Positions 8,355 through 16,925 of a stretch of DNA of 34,180 bases are shown here, one piece after another. The stretch is from Nocardia niwae NBRC 108934 = DSM 45340. GTDB taxonomy: Bacteria > Actinomycetota > Actinomycetes > Mycobacteriales > Mycobacteriaceae. How positions within the stretch are numbered: position 1 is the first letter of the stretch; each line of letters opens with the position of its first letter. The stretch is taken from positions 1 to 34,180 of the forward strand of contig NZ_BDCK01000058.1 of NCBI RefSeq assembly GCF_001613465.1, given 5' to 3'. The notes beneath the pieces are model-generated. The model worked only from the letters and a program-made list of their open reading frames with translations, was not told the DNA's origin and searched no databases. The position numbers were made by a program, and so were the translations under genes.

Positions 8355-8805
8355 GTGGCCCGCGGTGGTCGAAGCCGATTTGCCGCACGGATACGCGATC
8401 ACCACCAGCGGGCGCGTCTCCGGCGTGCACGAGGCGGGCGACGTGTTCAAGGAAGCGCCGTTCAATGATGAAGAGCGGCTGACCATGGACAACGTGCTCA
8501 CCGAGGCGACCCGCGCGACCAAGGTGCGCTTCAACGTCTACATCGGCGATCTGGGCGAGGACCCGGCCGCGGCTGCGGAGGCGATCTTCCCCGGCACGCC
8601 CGAGGCGGCCCATTCGGTGCTCATCGCCGTCTCCCCCAACGACAAGGCGATCGAGGTGCGCTCGGGCCGGGCGGTGGCCGACCGTGCGAACGACCGCGTC
8701 TGCCAGCTCGGTGTCACGGCCGCGCTGAGCTCGTTCCGGCAGGGCCAGCTGATCGACGGTGTGGTCTCCGCAGTCCGCGTGATGGCCGCCGCCATCGGAA
8801 GGTAA
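8341..8805 (+). CDS. DUF5130 / TPM-like domain protein (Rv2468c-like)
   Basis: A 154-residue protein. The start is GTG at 8341 with a perfect GGAGGA at 8328-8333, seven bases upstream and inside the preceding gene. The sequence reads like the actinobacterial DUF5130 family, related to the TPM phosphatase fold: FNVYIGDLGED near residues 61-71, then SVLIAVSPNDKAIEVRSGRAV around 94-114, and an amphipathic C-terminal helix. It was recognised by position next to pepN, as Rv2468c lies next to Rv2467 in M. tuberculosis. A strong bidirectional terminator follows. The biochemical role is unknown. Confidence 0.8.
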   Translation: MAGSKWPAVVEADLPHGYAITTSGRVSGVHEAGDVFKEAPFNDEERLTMDNVLTEATRATKVRFNVYIGDLGEDPAAAAEAIFPGTPEAAHSVLIAVSPNDKAIEVRSGRAVADRANDRVCQLGVTAALSSFRQGQLIDGVVSAVRVMAAAIGR

Positions 8806-8820
8806 CAAGGGAAACGTCGC

Positions 8821-8858
8821 ACCGGCGCGTCCGCCCGAGTACGGGCGGACGCGCCGGT
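8821..8858. terminator. Bidirectional terminator hairpin
   Basis: A perfect 17-bp inverted repeat (arms 8821-8837 and 8842-8858) with a four-base loop, followed on the plus strand by TTCGTTC. It lies between the convergent DUF5130-like gene and pepN and can serve both. Confidence 0.85.
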
Positions 8859-8863
8859 TTCGT

Positions 8864-11446
8864 TCACGGCTGTGCGTCGAAAGCGCGGGCGCGCAGGGAG
8901 CGTTCGATGCCCGCCTTGCCCTCGCTGACCAGGCGGCGCAGCGCCGGGGGATGGTCGCCGGCGAGGAACTTGTCGGCGACGGCCACCGCGTCCTCGCTGA
9001 TCGCCCAGTGCGGGTAGAGGCCGACCACCACTGTCTGGGCGACTTCGCTGGAGCGACGCTCCCACACGCCGGGCACCTCCGCGAAGTACCGCTCCACGTA
9101 GGGAGTGAGCAACTCACCCTGACCCGCGGGCGCGAAACCGCCGACGATCGAGCGAGCGGTGATGTTGGGCACCGAGTCGTCGCCCATCACCGTCGCCCAC
9201 GCCTGCTCCTTCACCTCGGCGATCGGACGCGCCGTCGCCGCGGCGGCCGCCTGCCGCTTGCCCGCGGCCGTGGGGTCGTTGGCCAGCTCCTGGTCGATGA
9301 CCGGCGTGTCCGGACCCTCGGCGTCCAGCTCGCCCGCGGCGGCGAGGGCCGAGACGATCCGCCAGCGCAGGTCGGTATCGATCACCAGGCCGGACAGACC
9401 GACCTTCGCCGGGTCGCCGTCGAGCAGTTCGCCGAGTACCTCGGTGTGCCAGGCCGACAGCTTCGCGCCGGTCAGCGCATTGACGAAGGCCAGCTGGTGG
9501 TCCGAGCCCGGCTCCGCCTCGCGGGCCAGCTCCAGCAGCCGATTGGCGAATTCCGGCCAGCCGGTGGTCGCGGCCCATTCCGGTTCGGCGTAGCTGCTCA
9601 GCGCGGTGTTGGCCTGCATCAGCAGCCGCTGCACCACGCCGATCTCGCTCTCGGCGCCGACGCCCCGCTCGACCAGCGCGACGAAATCGCGGGCGCGGAA
9701 CTCGGCCTGGCGCGTCATCTCCCAGGCCGCCGACCAGGCCAGCGTGCGCGGCAGCGGCTCCGCGATGTCGGCGATGCGGTTGATCAGCACATCGAGTGAA
9801 TCGGCATCCAGGCGGATCGAGCAGTAGGTGAGGTCGTCGTCGTTGACCAGCACGAACTGGCCGCGCGGCACGCCGACCAGCTCGGGTACCCCGGTGCGTT
9901 CGGCGGCGTCGAGGTCGAGTTCGACGCGCTCGGTGCGGACCAGCTTTCCGTCCCGTTCGTCGTACACGCCGACCGCGAGACGGTGCACACGCCGCTCGCC
10001 CGCGCCCGGCTGTGCGCCCTCCTGCACCACCGCGAACGAGCTGAACTTCCCGTCGTCGTCGACCTCGAACTCCGGGCGCACGATATTCAGTCCGGTGGTC
10101 TTGAGCCATTGCGCGCCCCAGGTGGACAGGTCCCGACCGGACGACTTCTCCAGCGCCGACAGCAGATCGTCGAACGTGGCGTTGCCGTAGGCGTGGTCGG
10201 CGAAGTACGCGCGCAGACCGGCCAGGAACGGCTCCAGGCCGACGTAGGCGACGAGCTGCTTCAGGACGCTGGCGCCCTTGGCGTAGGTGATGCCGTCGAA
10301 GTTCACCTCGACCGCGGCCAGATCGGGGATGTCCGCGGCGATCGGGTGGGTGGAGGGCAGCTGGTCCTGCCGGTAGGCCCAGGACTTCTCCACATTCGCG
10401 AACGTAGTCCAGGCGTTGGTGTATTCGGTGGCCTCGGACTGGCACAGCACCGAGGCGAAGGTGGCGAACGACTCGTTCAGCCACAGGTCGTCCCACCACT
10501 TCATGGTCACCAGGTCGCCGAACCACATGTGCGCCATCTCGTGCAGCACCGTCTCGGCACGGCGCTCGTAGGAGGCCCGGGTGACCTTGGACCGGAAAAC
10601 GTAATCCTCCAGGAAGGTCACCGCGCCCGCGTTCTCCATCGCGCCCGCGTTGAACTCCGGAACGAACAGCTGGTCGTACTTGCCGAACGCGTACGGGACG
10701 CCGAAATTGCGGTGGTAGAAGCCGAAACCCTGTTTGGTCTCGGTGAACAGCCGCTCGGCGTCCATGTACTCGGCCAGCGAGGCGCGGCAGTAGATGCCGA
10801 GGGGGATGGTGCCGTGCTCGTCGGTGTAGACGTCGGTCCACTGCGCGTACGGGCCCGCGATGAGCGCGACCAGGTACGTGCTCATCCGCGGGGTGGTGCG
10901 GAAGACGTGCTTGCCCGGCTCCGGGGCGAGGGTCTGCACGACGGCGGCGTTGGAGATCACCTGCCAGTCCTCCGGCGCGGTGACCACGAGGTCGAAGGTG
11001 GCTTTGAGGTCGGGCTGGTCGAAGCAGGCGAACATCCGCTTCGCGTCGGCCGTTTCGAACTGCGAATACAGGTACACGGCGTCGTCGGCGGGGTCGACGA
11101 ACCGGTGCAGGCCTTCGCCGGTGTTCGAGTACTCGCAGTCGGCCTCCACCACCAGCTCGTTGCGCTCGGCCAGGTCGGTCAGCGTGATCCCGGTCGACTC
11201 GTCGTAGCCGGAGACGTCCAGTGCGGTGCCGTTGAGCACCGCGGAGCGGACGCCGCGCGCCACGATGTCGACGAACGTGCTCGCGCCCGGCGTCGCGGTG
11301 AAGGTGACGGTGCTGCGGGAGAAGAAGGTCTGTTCGCCCGGTTCACCCGCACCGTCGGTGAGGTCCAGCTCGACGCGATAGTTCTCGACCGACACCGTCG
11401 CGGCGCGTTCGATCGCCTGGTCGCGAGTGAGATTGGGTGCGGACAT
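8864..11446 (-). CDS. pepN: Aminopeptidase N (M1 family zinc metallopeptidase)
   Basis: An 860-residue M1 aminopeptidase that removes N-terminal residues from peptides in the cytoplasm. The exopeptidase signature GAMEN is at 268-272. The zinc site HEMAH is at 302-306, with the third ligand Glu325 in LWLNESFA. The long C-terminal helical (ERAP1-like) domain is complete, giving the usual actinobacterial PepN length. The ATG at 11446 has AGGAG just upstream; an in-frame start 17 codons earlier has no ribosome site. It matches Rv2467 in content and neighbourhood. Confidence 0.96.
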   Translation of the reverse strand: MSAPNLTRDQAIERAATVSVENYRVELDLTDGAGEPGEQTFFSRSTVTFTATPGASTFVDIVARGVRSAVLNGTALDVSGYDESTGITLTDLAERNELVVEADCEYSNTGEGLHRFVDPADDAVYLYSQFETADAKRMFACFDQPDLKATFDLVVTAPEDWQVISNAAVVQTLAPEPGKHVFRTTPRMSTYLVALIAGPYAQWTDVYTDEHGTIPLGIYCRASLAEYMDAERLFTETKQGFGFYHRNFGVPYAFGKYDQLFVPEFNAGAMENAGAVTFLEDYVFRSKVTRASYERRAETVLHEMAHMWFGDLVTMKWWDDLWLNESFATFASVLCQSEATEYTNAWTTFANVEKSWAYRQDQLPSTHPIAADIPDLAAVEVNFDGITYAKGASVLKQLVAYVGLEPFLAGLRAYFADHAYGNATFDDLLSALEKSSGRDLSTWGAQWLKTTGLNIVRPEFEVDDDGKFSSFAVVQEGAQPGAGERRVHRLAVGVYDERDGKLVRTERVELDLDAAERTGVPELVGVPRGQFVLVNDDDLTYCSIRLDADSLDVLINRIADIAEPLPRTLAWSAAWEMTRQAEFRARDFVALVERGVGAESEIGVVQRLLMQANTALSSYAEPEWAATTGWPEFANRLLELAREAEPGSDHQLAFVNALTGAKLSAWHTEVLGELLDGDPAKVGLSGLVIDTDLRWRIVSALAAAGELDAEGPDTPVIDQELANDPTAAGKRQAAAAATARPIAEVKEQAWATVMGDDSVPNITARSIVGGFAPAGQGELLTPYVERYFAEVPGVWERRSSEVAQTVVVGLYPHWAISEDAVAVADKFLAGDHPPALRRLVSEGKAGIERSLRARAFDAQP

Positions 11447-11654
11447 AAGGCTCCTCCGGGGTCGAAGAACTGGCACGAACGACACCCACAATGCCACTTC
11501 GCCGGGGCGGGCCGCGCGGGACTTTCCCGAGAAACCCTGATTCCGCGAGCCACTCCGCGCCGGGACGGCGGACGGCGCGACGGCCGCGCCAGGGGGCGGC
11601 GGTATTGTGCCTGGTACAGCGCAGGTTCACCACCACGGATTCGGAGGCTCGACG

Positions 11655-12491
11655 TTGAAGCATGTGCACGCCGGGAAGGTGCGTGACCTGTACGAGGACG
11701 GCGACACGCTGCTGCTGGTCGCCTCCGACCGGGTGTCGGTGTACGACGTGGTGCTGCCGACGCCGATCCCGGACAAGGGTGCGCTGCTGACACAGCTGTC
11801 GAACTGGTGGTTCGAATACTTCACCGACGTGCCCAACCACGTGGTCTCCGCCACCGACGTACCGGCCGAGTTCGCCGGTCGCGGCATCCGGGTCAAGCCG
11901 CTGAAGATGGTCCAGGTGGAGTGCATCGCACGCGGCTACCTGACCGGGTCGGGGCTGGTGGAATACCGGCGCGCGGGCTCGGTGTCCGGGGTCGAGCTGC
12001 CGCCGGGGCTGCGCGAGGGCGACAAGCTGCCGGAGCCGATCTTCACACCGACCACCAAAGCGTCCGAGGGGCACGACGAGTCGATCACCTTCGCGGACGT
12101 GGTGAACCAGGAGGGACGCGAGGTCGCCGAGCGGCTGCGCGAGCTGACCCTGCACATCTACGCGCGGGGCGCCGCGCATGCCGCCGAACGAGGCGTCATC
12201 GTCGCCGACACCAAAGTCGAATTCGGCTGGGATGGTGATGTCCTGACCCTCGGCGACGAAGTGCTGACCTCCGATTCGTCGCGTTTCTGGCCCGCGGGCG
12301 AGTGGGAGCCCGGCCGCGCACAGCGCTCGTTCGACAAGCAGTTCGTCCGCGACTGGTCCACCTCCACGGGCTGGAACAAGGAGGCGCCCGGCCCGGAGAT
12401 CCCGGCGGACGTAGTCGCCGCGACGCGCCAGAAGTACGTGGAGGCCTATGAACTCATCACCGGCCGGGCCTGGGCGGGCGCGCCGCGGTAA
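11655..12491 (+). CDS. purC: Phosphoribosylaminoimidazole-succinocarboxamide synthase
   Basis: A 278-residue SAICAR synthetase, the purine biosynthesis enzyme that joins aspartate to CAIR using ATP. The start is TTG at 11655, supported by GGAGG at 11643-11647; the family N-terminus HAGKVRDLYE follows within a few residues. Further motifs are LLVASDRVSVYD, TPIPDKGALLTQLS, the ECIARGYLTGSG segment and DTKVEFG near residue 190. An upstream in-frame GTG at 11607 would add 16 unrelated residues. The gene is divergent from pepN. It is not part of a visible purine operon here, and it is convergent with the Nudix gene with three bases between the stops. Confidence 0.95.
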   Translation: MKHVHAGKVRDLYEDGDTLLLVASDRVSVYDVVLPTPIPDKGALLTQLSNWWFEYFTDVPNHVVSATDVPAEFAGRGIRVKPLKMVQVECIARGYLTGSGLVEYRRAGSVSGVELPPGLREGDKLPEPIFTPTTKASEGHDESITFADVVNQEGREVAERLRELTLHIYARGAAHAAERGVIVADTKVEFGWDGDVLTLGDEVLTSDSSRFWPAGEWEPGRAQRSFDKQFVRDWSTSTGWNKEAPGPEIPADVVAATRQKYVEAYELITGRAWAGAPR

Positions 12492-12494
12492 CGG

Positions 12495-12971
12495 TCAGTC
12501 CGCGAGCAGCTCGGCCAGCCGGTCCAGGCAGGGCCGCTGGCCCGCGACCAGCTTCTCTCGCGCGGTGGGCGCGTCGAACCACTCCGCGCGATCGATCTCC
12601 GGGAACCGTGCGAACCGGCCGGAACGCGGCGGCCATTCGAGCTCGAAGGTCCCCGGCACCACGGCGGCGGGGTCGAGATCGCCTTCGACGGCCCAGACGG
12701 TGAGGATCTTCTTGCCGCCGCTGTAGCGCGTCTCGCCCAGCGGCAGCCACGCGCCGTCCGGGACCGGCAGTCCGAGTTCCTCGGTGAACTCGCGGCGCGC
12801 CGCGGTTCGCGCGTCCTCGGCCTCCGGCTCGTACTCGCCCTTCGGAATCGACCACGCGCCCAGGTCTTTTCGCGCCCAGAACGGACCGCCCATGTGCCCG
12901 AGCAGCACCTCGGCCGCCCCGTCCGAATTTCGTCGGAAGAGAAGGACTCCCGCACTGTGTTTGCCTGCCAC
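12495..12971 (-). CDS. Nudix hydrolase
   Basis: A 158-residue single-domain Nudix hydrolase, expected to cleave a nucleoside diphosphate linked to another group. It starts at GTG 12971 with the family opening SAGVLLFRR. The Nudix box spans about residues 45-68 and ends REFTEELGL, with the metal-binding glutamates present. Between the leading Gly and the next conserved Glu there are six residues rather than the textbook five. The longer reading frame upstream, to 13163, is Arg/Ala-rich and probably not translated. The adjacent purC is convergent, and any functional link is unproven. Confidence 0.87.
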   Translation of the reverse strand: MAGKHSAGVLLFRRNSDGAAEVLLGHMGGPFWARKDLGAWSIPKGEYEPEAEDARTAARREFTEELGLPVPDGAWLPLGETRYSGGKKILTVWAVEGDLDPAAVVPGTFELEWPPRSGRFARFPEIDRAEWFDAPTAREKLVAGQRPCLDRLAELLAD

Positions 12972-13054
12972 ACCGCGTAGTCTGCCCGGTCGCGATCGAC
13001 GAGCGTCCTCGCCCGCTACCGCCCGGCGCGTCGCCGCGGCACCGGAAACCTCGC

Positions 13055-14320
13055 TCACCCCGGAAGCTCCGCGCGCGCATCGCGGCGCAGCCGCGCCGCG
13101 CGGAGGGTGAGATAGTCGCGTTCGGGAACGCTCGTCGTGCGGGCGGCGGCCTTGGTGTAGCAACCGATGGCCGCGTCCACCGCACCTGCCATCTCGTGCA
13201 GGTGCCCGCGTACGGCGTCGAGCCGGTGGTTACCCGGCAGCCGGTCGTCGAGCGTCTCGGTCAGCGCGAGACCGGCTTCCGGGCCCGACACCATCGCCGT
13301 CGCCACCGCCCGGTTGAGCGTCACCATCGGATTGTCCGAGAGCTGTTCGAGCCGCTCGTACAGCGCCAGGATCTTGGTCCACTCGGTGTCCTCGGCCCGT
13401 GGCGCCTGCGCATGCAGCACCGCGATGGCCGCCTGGATCTGATAGGGGCCGCGCAAGCCGCCCGCGAGCGTGCCGGTGACGAGCGTCGTCCCTTCGGTGA
13501 TCAGCGCCCGATTCCAGCGTGCGCGATGCTGTTCGGCCAGCGGGATGAGTTCGCCGTGCGTGCCGGTGCGCGCCGCGCGCCGGGCGTCGGTGAGCAGCAT
13601 CAGCGCGAGCAGGCCGGTGACCTCGGAGTCGTCGGGCAGCAGCCGATGCACGGCCCTGGTGAGCCGAATCGCCTCGTCGGACAGGTCGGTCCGCTGCAAC
13701 GCGGGCCCCGAGCTGCTGGTGTGGCCCTCGTTGAAGATCAGATACAGCACGTGCAGCACCGCGCCGAGCCGTTCCCGCCAGTGCCGGTCACCCGGCTGGG
13801 CGAAGGGCCGCTCGACGGTGGCCAGCTTCTTCTTCGCCCGCGTGATCCGTTGCGCCATCGTCGCTTCCGGCAGCAGGAAGGCGCGGGCGATGTGTTCGGT
13901 GCCGAGTCCGCCCACCGCGCGCAGCGTCAGCGCGATGGCGGCGGCGGGCGACAGCGCCGGGTGGCAGCACAGGAACAGCATGGTGAGCGTGTCGTCGTGG
14001 TCCACCGGGACGGCGTCGGTCACCTCGCGATCGAAGGCCGTGGTCTCCCGGCGCCGCCGGGCCGCCTCCGCGCGCACGGCGTCGGCCATGCGGCGCTGCG
14101 CGACCTGGACCAGCCAGGCCCGCGGATTGTCCGGCAGGCCTTCGCGCGGCCACTGGGTCGCGGCCGCCAGCAGCGCTTCCTGCAGCGCGTCCTCGGCGGT
14201 GTCGAAATCGCCGAACCGGCGGACGAGCGTTCCGAGGACCTGCGGCGCCAGTGCGCGCAGCAGGTCCTCGGTGCTCGCCGGGAGCGGTGTGTCGTCGGGC
14301 ACCGCACGCCGGTCGCTCAT
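13055..14320 (-). CDS. ECF sigma factor, ECF42 type with C-terminal TPR-like extension
   Basis: A 421-residue extracytoplasmic-function sigma factor. Region 2 lies near residues 25-90 (TAEDALQEALLAAATQW, then PRAWLVQVAQRRMAD). Region 4 lies near 120-175 (LSPAAAIALTLRAVGGL, MAQRITRAKKKL). The roughly 230-residue helical C-terminal extension, with LYLIFNEGHTSSSGPAL and TLNRAVATAMVSGPEAGL, is the hallmark of the ECF42 group. The ATG overlaps the stop of the DGPF/YCII gene as ATGA, the diagnostic partner for ECF42. In the family the C-terminal extension is thought to be needed for activity in place of an anti-sigma factor. A matching promoter lies upstream of the pair, suggesting autoregulation. 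Confidence 0.92.
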   Translation of the reverse strand: MSDRRAVPDDTPLPASTEDLLRALAPQVLGTLVRRFGDFDTAEDALQEALLAAATQWPREGLPDNPRAWLVQVAQRRMADAVRAEAARRRRETTAFDREVTDAVPVDHDDTLTMLFLCCHPALSPAAAIALTLRAVGGLGTEHIARAFLLPEATMAQRITRAKKKLATVERPFAQPGDRHWRERLGAVLHVLYLIFNEGHTSSSGPALQRTDLSDEAIRLTRAVHRLLPDDSEVTGLLALMLLTDARRAARTGTHGELIPLAEQHRARWNRALITEGTTLVTGTLAGGLRGPYQIQAAIAVLHAQAPRAEDTEWTKILALYERLEQLSDNPMVTLNRAVATAMVSGPEAGLALTETLDDRLPGNHRLDAVRGHLHEMAGAVDAAIGCYTKAAARTTSVPERDYLTLRAARLRRDARAELPG

Positions 14321-14718
14321 TGCTCGGTGGCGGGGGCGCCCATCACCGCGCGAACTTCGATGTACTCGCCGATCGGTTTCCCGCCAGGGCCGGGTGCGGC
14401 GGAGGCCTGGGCGGCTATCTCGTAGGCCCGTGCGGGGCTGTCCACGTCGACGATCCAGTATCCCGCCAAGAACTCTTTGGTCTCCGGGAAAGGCCCGTCG
14501 GTGACCACCGGCGCCGATCGACCGTCCGAACTGACGATCCGCGCCTCCTCCGGCCCGGCCAACCCCTGCGCGTCCACCAGCTCGCCCGCCTCGGCCAGCT
14601 GCGCACCCAGCGCGCGCTGGAAGTCTATGTGCGCCTGGATCTCTTCCGGGGACCATTCGTTGATCGGTGTGTCGCAGTGCGCGGTGGGTCCGTAGGTCTT
14701 CAGCAGCATGTACTTCAT
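14317..14718 (-). CDS. YCII-related DGPF-domain protein
   Basis: A 133-residue soluble protein of the YCII/DGPF family. It begins MKYMLLKTYG and carries the eponymous TDGPFPETKE near residues 88-97, followed by GYWIVDVDSPARAYE. Proteins of this family are encoded next to ECF42 sigma factors and are their usual regulon members; the catalytic role is not settled. The ATG at 14718 is preceded by the very strong GGAGGAGAGG. Its stop overlaps the sigma-factor start, so both proteins are made from one message. Confidence 0.92.
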   Translation of the reverse strand: MKYMLLKTYGPTAHCDTPINEWSPEEIQAHIDFQRALGAQLAEAGELVDAQGLAGPEEARIVSSDGRSAPVVTDGPFPETKEFLAGYWIVDVDSPARAYEIAAQASAAPGPGGKPIGEYIEVRAVMGAPATEQ

Positions 14719-14778
14719 GATTCGATTCCTCTCCTCCGGCGTTCGGTAGCGCGGAGCGCTCGGTGGCGCTCGCGAAGA

Positions 14779-14806
14779 GGTCGGAGCCCAGCGCGCGGAT
14801 TCGACA
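14779..14806 (-). promoter_or_regulatory. Candidate ECF42-dependent promoter of the YCII-sigma operon
   Basis: On the minus strand TGTCGA (14806-14801) is followed after 17 bases by CGACC (14783-14779). This resembles the ECF42 promoter as I recall it from Streptomyces work (TGTCGA at -35 and a CGATC-like -10). It would start transcription about 54 bases before the YCII ATG. Confidence 0.55.
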
Positions 14807-14815
14807 CGTCTATCC

Positions 14816-14831
14816 AGTGATACACATCACA
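14816..14831. promoter_or_regulatory. CRP-like dyad
   Basis: AGTGA-TACACA-TCACA matches the TGTGA-N6-TCACA site of CRP-family regulators at nine of ten arm positions. It overlaps the stop codon of the ferredoxin reductase gene and lies just upstream of the candidate ECF42 promoter, about 50 bases before its predicted start. Confidence 0.5.
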
Positions 14832-16062
14832 ACTGCGTCGTGGTGTCGGCCAGGCGGTCGGGATCGACCGGGTCGCCCGTCAGGATCAGTTCCCTGATCC
14901 GGTCGGTCACGTCCCAGACGTTCACGTTCATCCCGGCGAGCACGCGGTTGCCGGCGTCCAGCCAGAATGCCACGAACTCCCGCTCGGCCGCGTCGCCGCG
15001 GACGACGACCCTGGCGTACTCGTCCGGCGCGGCGAACCCGGTGTACTCCATGCCCAGGTCGTACTGGTCGGTGAAGAAGTAGGGCAGCCGGTCGTAGGCG
15101 GCGTCCTGGCCGAGCATGGTCGCGGCGGCGACCGCGGGTTGGTTGAGCGCGTTGGCCCAGTGCTCGACCCGGATCCGCCGGTTCAGGACCGGATGCTGCT
15201 GCTCGGCGATGTCGCCCACCGCGACGATGTCCGGGTCGCTGGTGACCAGCCGCTCGTCGACGAGCACGCCGTGGTCCACCGCGAGGCCGGCGTCGGCGGC
15301 CAGGTCCACGTTCGGGCGCGCGCCGACGGCGACCAGCACGGCGTCGGCCTCGATCGTGCTGCCGTCGGCGAGCCGGACGCCGTTCGCGACCGCCGTCGCG
15401 ATGGCGTCCTCGGTGGTGATCGCCTCCAGCTGGGCGCCGAACCGGAAATCCACGCCGTTGGCGCGGTGCAGGTCGGCGAACACCTGGCCCATCTCCGGAC
15501 CCAGCGCCGCCAGCAGCGGCAGGTCGGCGCGCTCGACGATGCTGACCTCCACGCCCGCCGCCCGCGCCGCCGCCGCGACCTCCAGGCCGATCCAGCCCGC
15601 TCCGATGATGACGATCCGGCGCGTCGCGCCGCCGAACAGCTCGATCAAGGTGTCGGAGTCCTCGATGGTCCGCAACGTGTATACGTTGGGCGCGTCGGCG
15701 CCGGGGACCGGCAGTGTCCGGGGCGTCGAACCGGTGGCCAGCGCGAGCTTGTCGTAGGGCAGGGTGGAGCCGTCGGGCATGGTGATCGTCTTCGCTGCGG
15801 TGTCGAGCCCGGTGACGGTGGTGCCGAGACGGACTTCGACGTGGTGGTCGCGATACCACTGCGCGGGAACGACGACGAACTCCGGCAGCGCCTTCTTCCC
15901 GGCGAGATGCTCCTTCGACAGCGGCGGCCGGTCGTAGGGCAGGTGCTCCTCGGCGCCGATCAGCGTCACGCTTCCGTCGAAGTCCTTGGCCCGCAACGCT
16001 TCCGCGAGTTTGGCCGCGCCCAGTCCGCCACCGACGATGACGAAACGCTGGTCAGGACTCAT
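14827..16062 (-). CDS. FAD-dependent NAD(P)H ferredoxin/rubredoxin reductase
   Basis: A 411-residue flavoprotein of the rhodocoxin/putidaredoxin-reductase type that passes electrons from NAD(P)H to a small iron-sulfur protein. An FAD-binding GxGxxG is at the N-terminus (VIVGGGLGAAKLAEAL). The NAD(P)-binding IIGAGWIGLEVAAAA lies around residues 150-165. The second FAD motif DIVAVGDIA is near 275, and the reductase C-terminal domain follows (YFFTDQYDLGMEYTG). The ATG at 16062 has AAGGAG upstream. No ferredoxin or P450 gene is adjacent, so its partner is elsewhere. It is transcribed toward the YCII-sigma pair with 108 bases between. Confidence 0.92.
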   Translation of the reverse strand: MSPDQRFVIVGGGLGAAKLAEALRAKDFDGSVTLIGAEEHLPYDRPPLSKEHLAGKKALPEFVVVPAQWYRDHHVEVRLGTTVTGLDTAAKTITMPDGSTLPYDKLALATGSTPRTLPVPGADAPNVYTLRTIEDSDTLIELFGGATRRIVIIGAGWIGLEVAAAARAAGVEVSIVERADLPLLAALGPEMGQVFADLHRANGVDFRFGAQLEAITTEDAIATAVANGVRLADGSTIEADAVLVAVGARPNVDLAADAGLAVDHGVLVDERLVTSDPDIVAVGDIAEQQHPVLNRRIRVEHWANALNQPAVAAATMLGQDAAYDRLPYFFTDQYDLGMEYTGFAAPDEYARVVVRGDAAEREFVAFWLDAGNRVLAGMNVNVWDVTDRIRELILTGDPVDPDRLADTTTQL

Positions 16063-16243
16063 AGCGGACTCCTTCTCCGAAGGGAACCAAGCTCCTGCCG
16101 ATCAACCCTACTGGCAGCCGTGCGCACGGCTCCCGAAAACGGCGCGCCGAGCGGGAACGAATCGGGAGCCACCGTGGTTGGTCGAGGTAGGGCGGCCACG
16201 TGTGCGTGCCGTCCGTCCGCATGCGATCGAGAGGAAGCCGCCC

Positions 16244-16885
16244 GTGACCGACGAAGCCACCAAGGACGTCGCCGATTTCTGGTTCGACCCGCTGTGCCCG
16301 TGGTGTTGGATCACGTCCCGCTGGATCCTCGAGGTCGAGCGGGTGCGCGATATCGAAGCCCGGTTCCACGTGATGAGCCTGTCGGTGCTGAACGAGGGCA
16401 AGGATGTGCCGCCGCAGTACCAGGAGCTGCTCGATACGGGCTGGGGTCCGGTCCGCGTCGCGATCGCCGCCGCGCAGGAGCACGGCGACAAGGTCTTGCT
16501 GCCGCTGTACACCGCGATGGGCACCCGCATCCACAACCGGCGCGCCGAGTACGAACGCGAGAGCCGCAAGGAGACCCTCGCCGCCGTGATCGCCGACTCG
16601 CTCGCGGAGGCAGGCCTGCCCGCGGAGCTGGCCGCGGCCGCGGAGAGCACCGACTACGACGAGGCGCTGCGCAAGAGCCACCACGAGGGGATGGACAAGG
16701 TGGGGCCGGATGTCGGCACCCCGACCATCCACATCAACGGGACCGCGTTCTTCGGTCCGGTCCTGTCCCGGATCCCGCGCGGGGAGGAAGCGGGCAAGCT
16801 CTGGGACGGCGCCGTGGCGCTGGCCTCCTACCCGCACTTCTTCGAGCTGAAGCGCACGCGGACGGAGGATCCGTCGTTCGACTGA
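16244..16885 (+). CDS. DsbA-family CPWC oxidoreductase (Rv2466c-like, mycothiol/mycoredoxin-linked)
   Basis: A 213-residue thioredoxin-fold protein of the DsbA/FrnE type without a signal peptide, so cytoplasmic. The active site CPWC is at residues 18-21 within FWFDPLCPWCWITSRW. The cis-Pro region GTPTIHINGTAFFGPV and the helical insertion are complete. Rv2466c, its counterpart in M. tuberculosis, is a mycothiol/mycoredoxin-dependent reductase involved in oxidative stress and nitro-prodrug reduction; the same role is inferred here. The start is GTG at 16244 with GAGAGGA a few bases upstream, rather than the longer frame from 15986, which runs through the divergent reductase promoter. Confidence 0.9.
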   Translation: MTDEATKDVADFWFDPLCPWCWITSRWILEVERVRDIEARFHVMSLSVLNEGKDVPPQYQELLDTGWGPVRVAIAAAQEHGDKVLLPLYTAMGTRIHNRRAEYERESRKETLAAVIADSLAEAGLPAELAAAAESTDYDEALRKSHHEGMDKVGPDVGTPTIHINGTAFFGPVLSRIPRGEEAGKLWDGAVALASYPHFFELKRTRTEDPSFD

Positions 16886-16891
16886 GCGGTG

Positions 16892-16923
16892 GGTGCGGGC
16901 GCCGCTCCGGCGGCACCCGCACC
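16892..16923. terminator. Terminator-like hairpin between convergent genes
   Basis: Arms GGTGCGGG-C-GCCG (16892-16904) and CGGC-A-CCCGCACC (16911-16923) pair with one internal mismatch around a six-base loop. The hairpin lies between the stops of the CPWC oxidoreductase and the M48 peptidase genes. Confidence 0.65.
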
Positions 16924-16925
16924 GG

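Noticed and set aside
9983..11686. Long plus-strand frame opposite pepN
   Set aside because: Antisense shadow of a well-supported gene; composition is Gly/Val/Arg-rich with no recognisable motif. The same applies to the long frames opposite the sigma factor (13196-14425) and the reductase (15139-16962).
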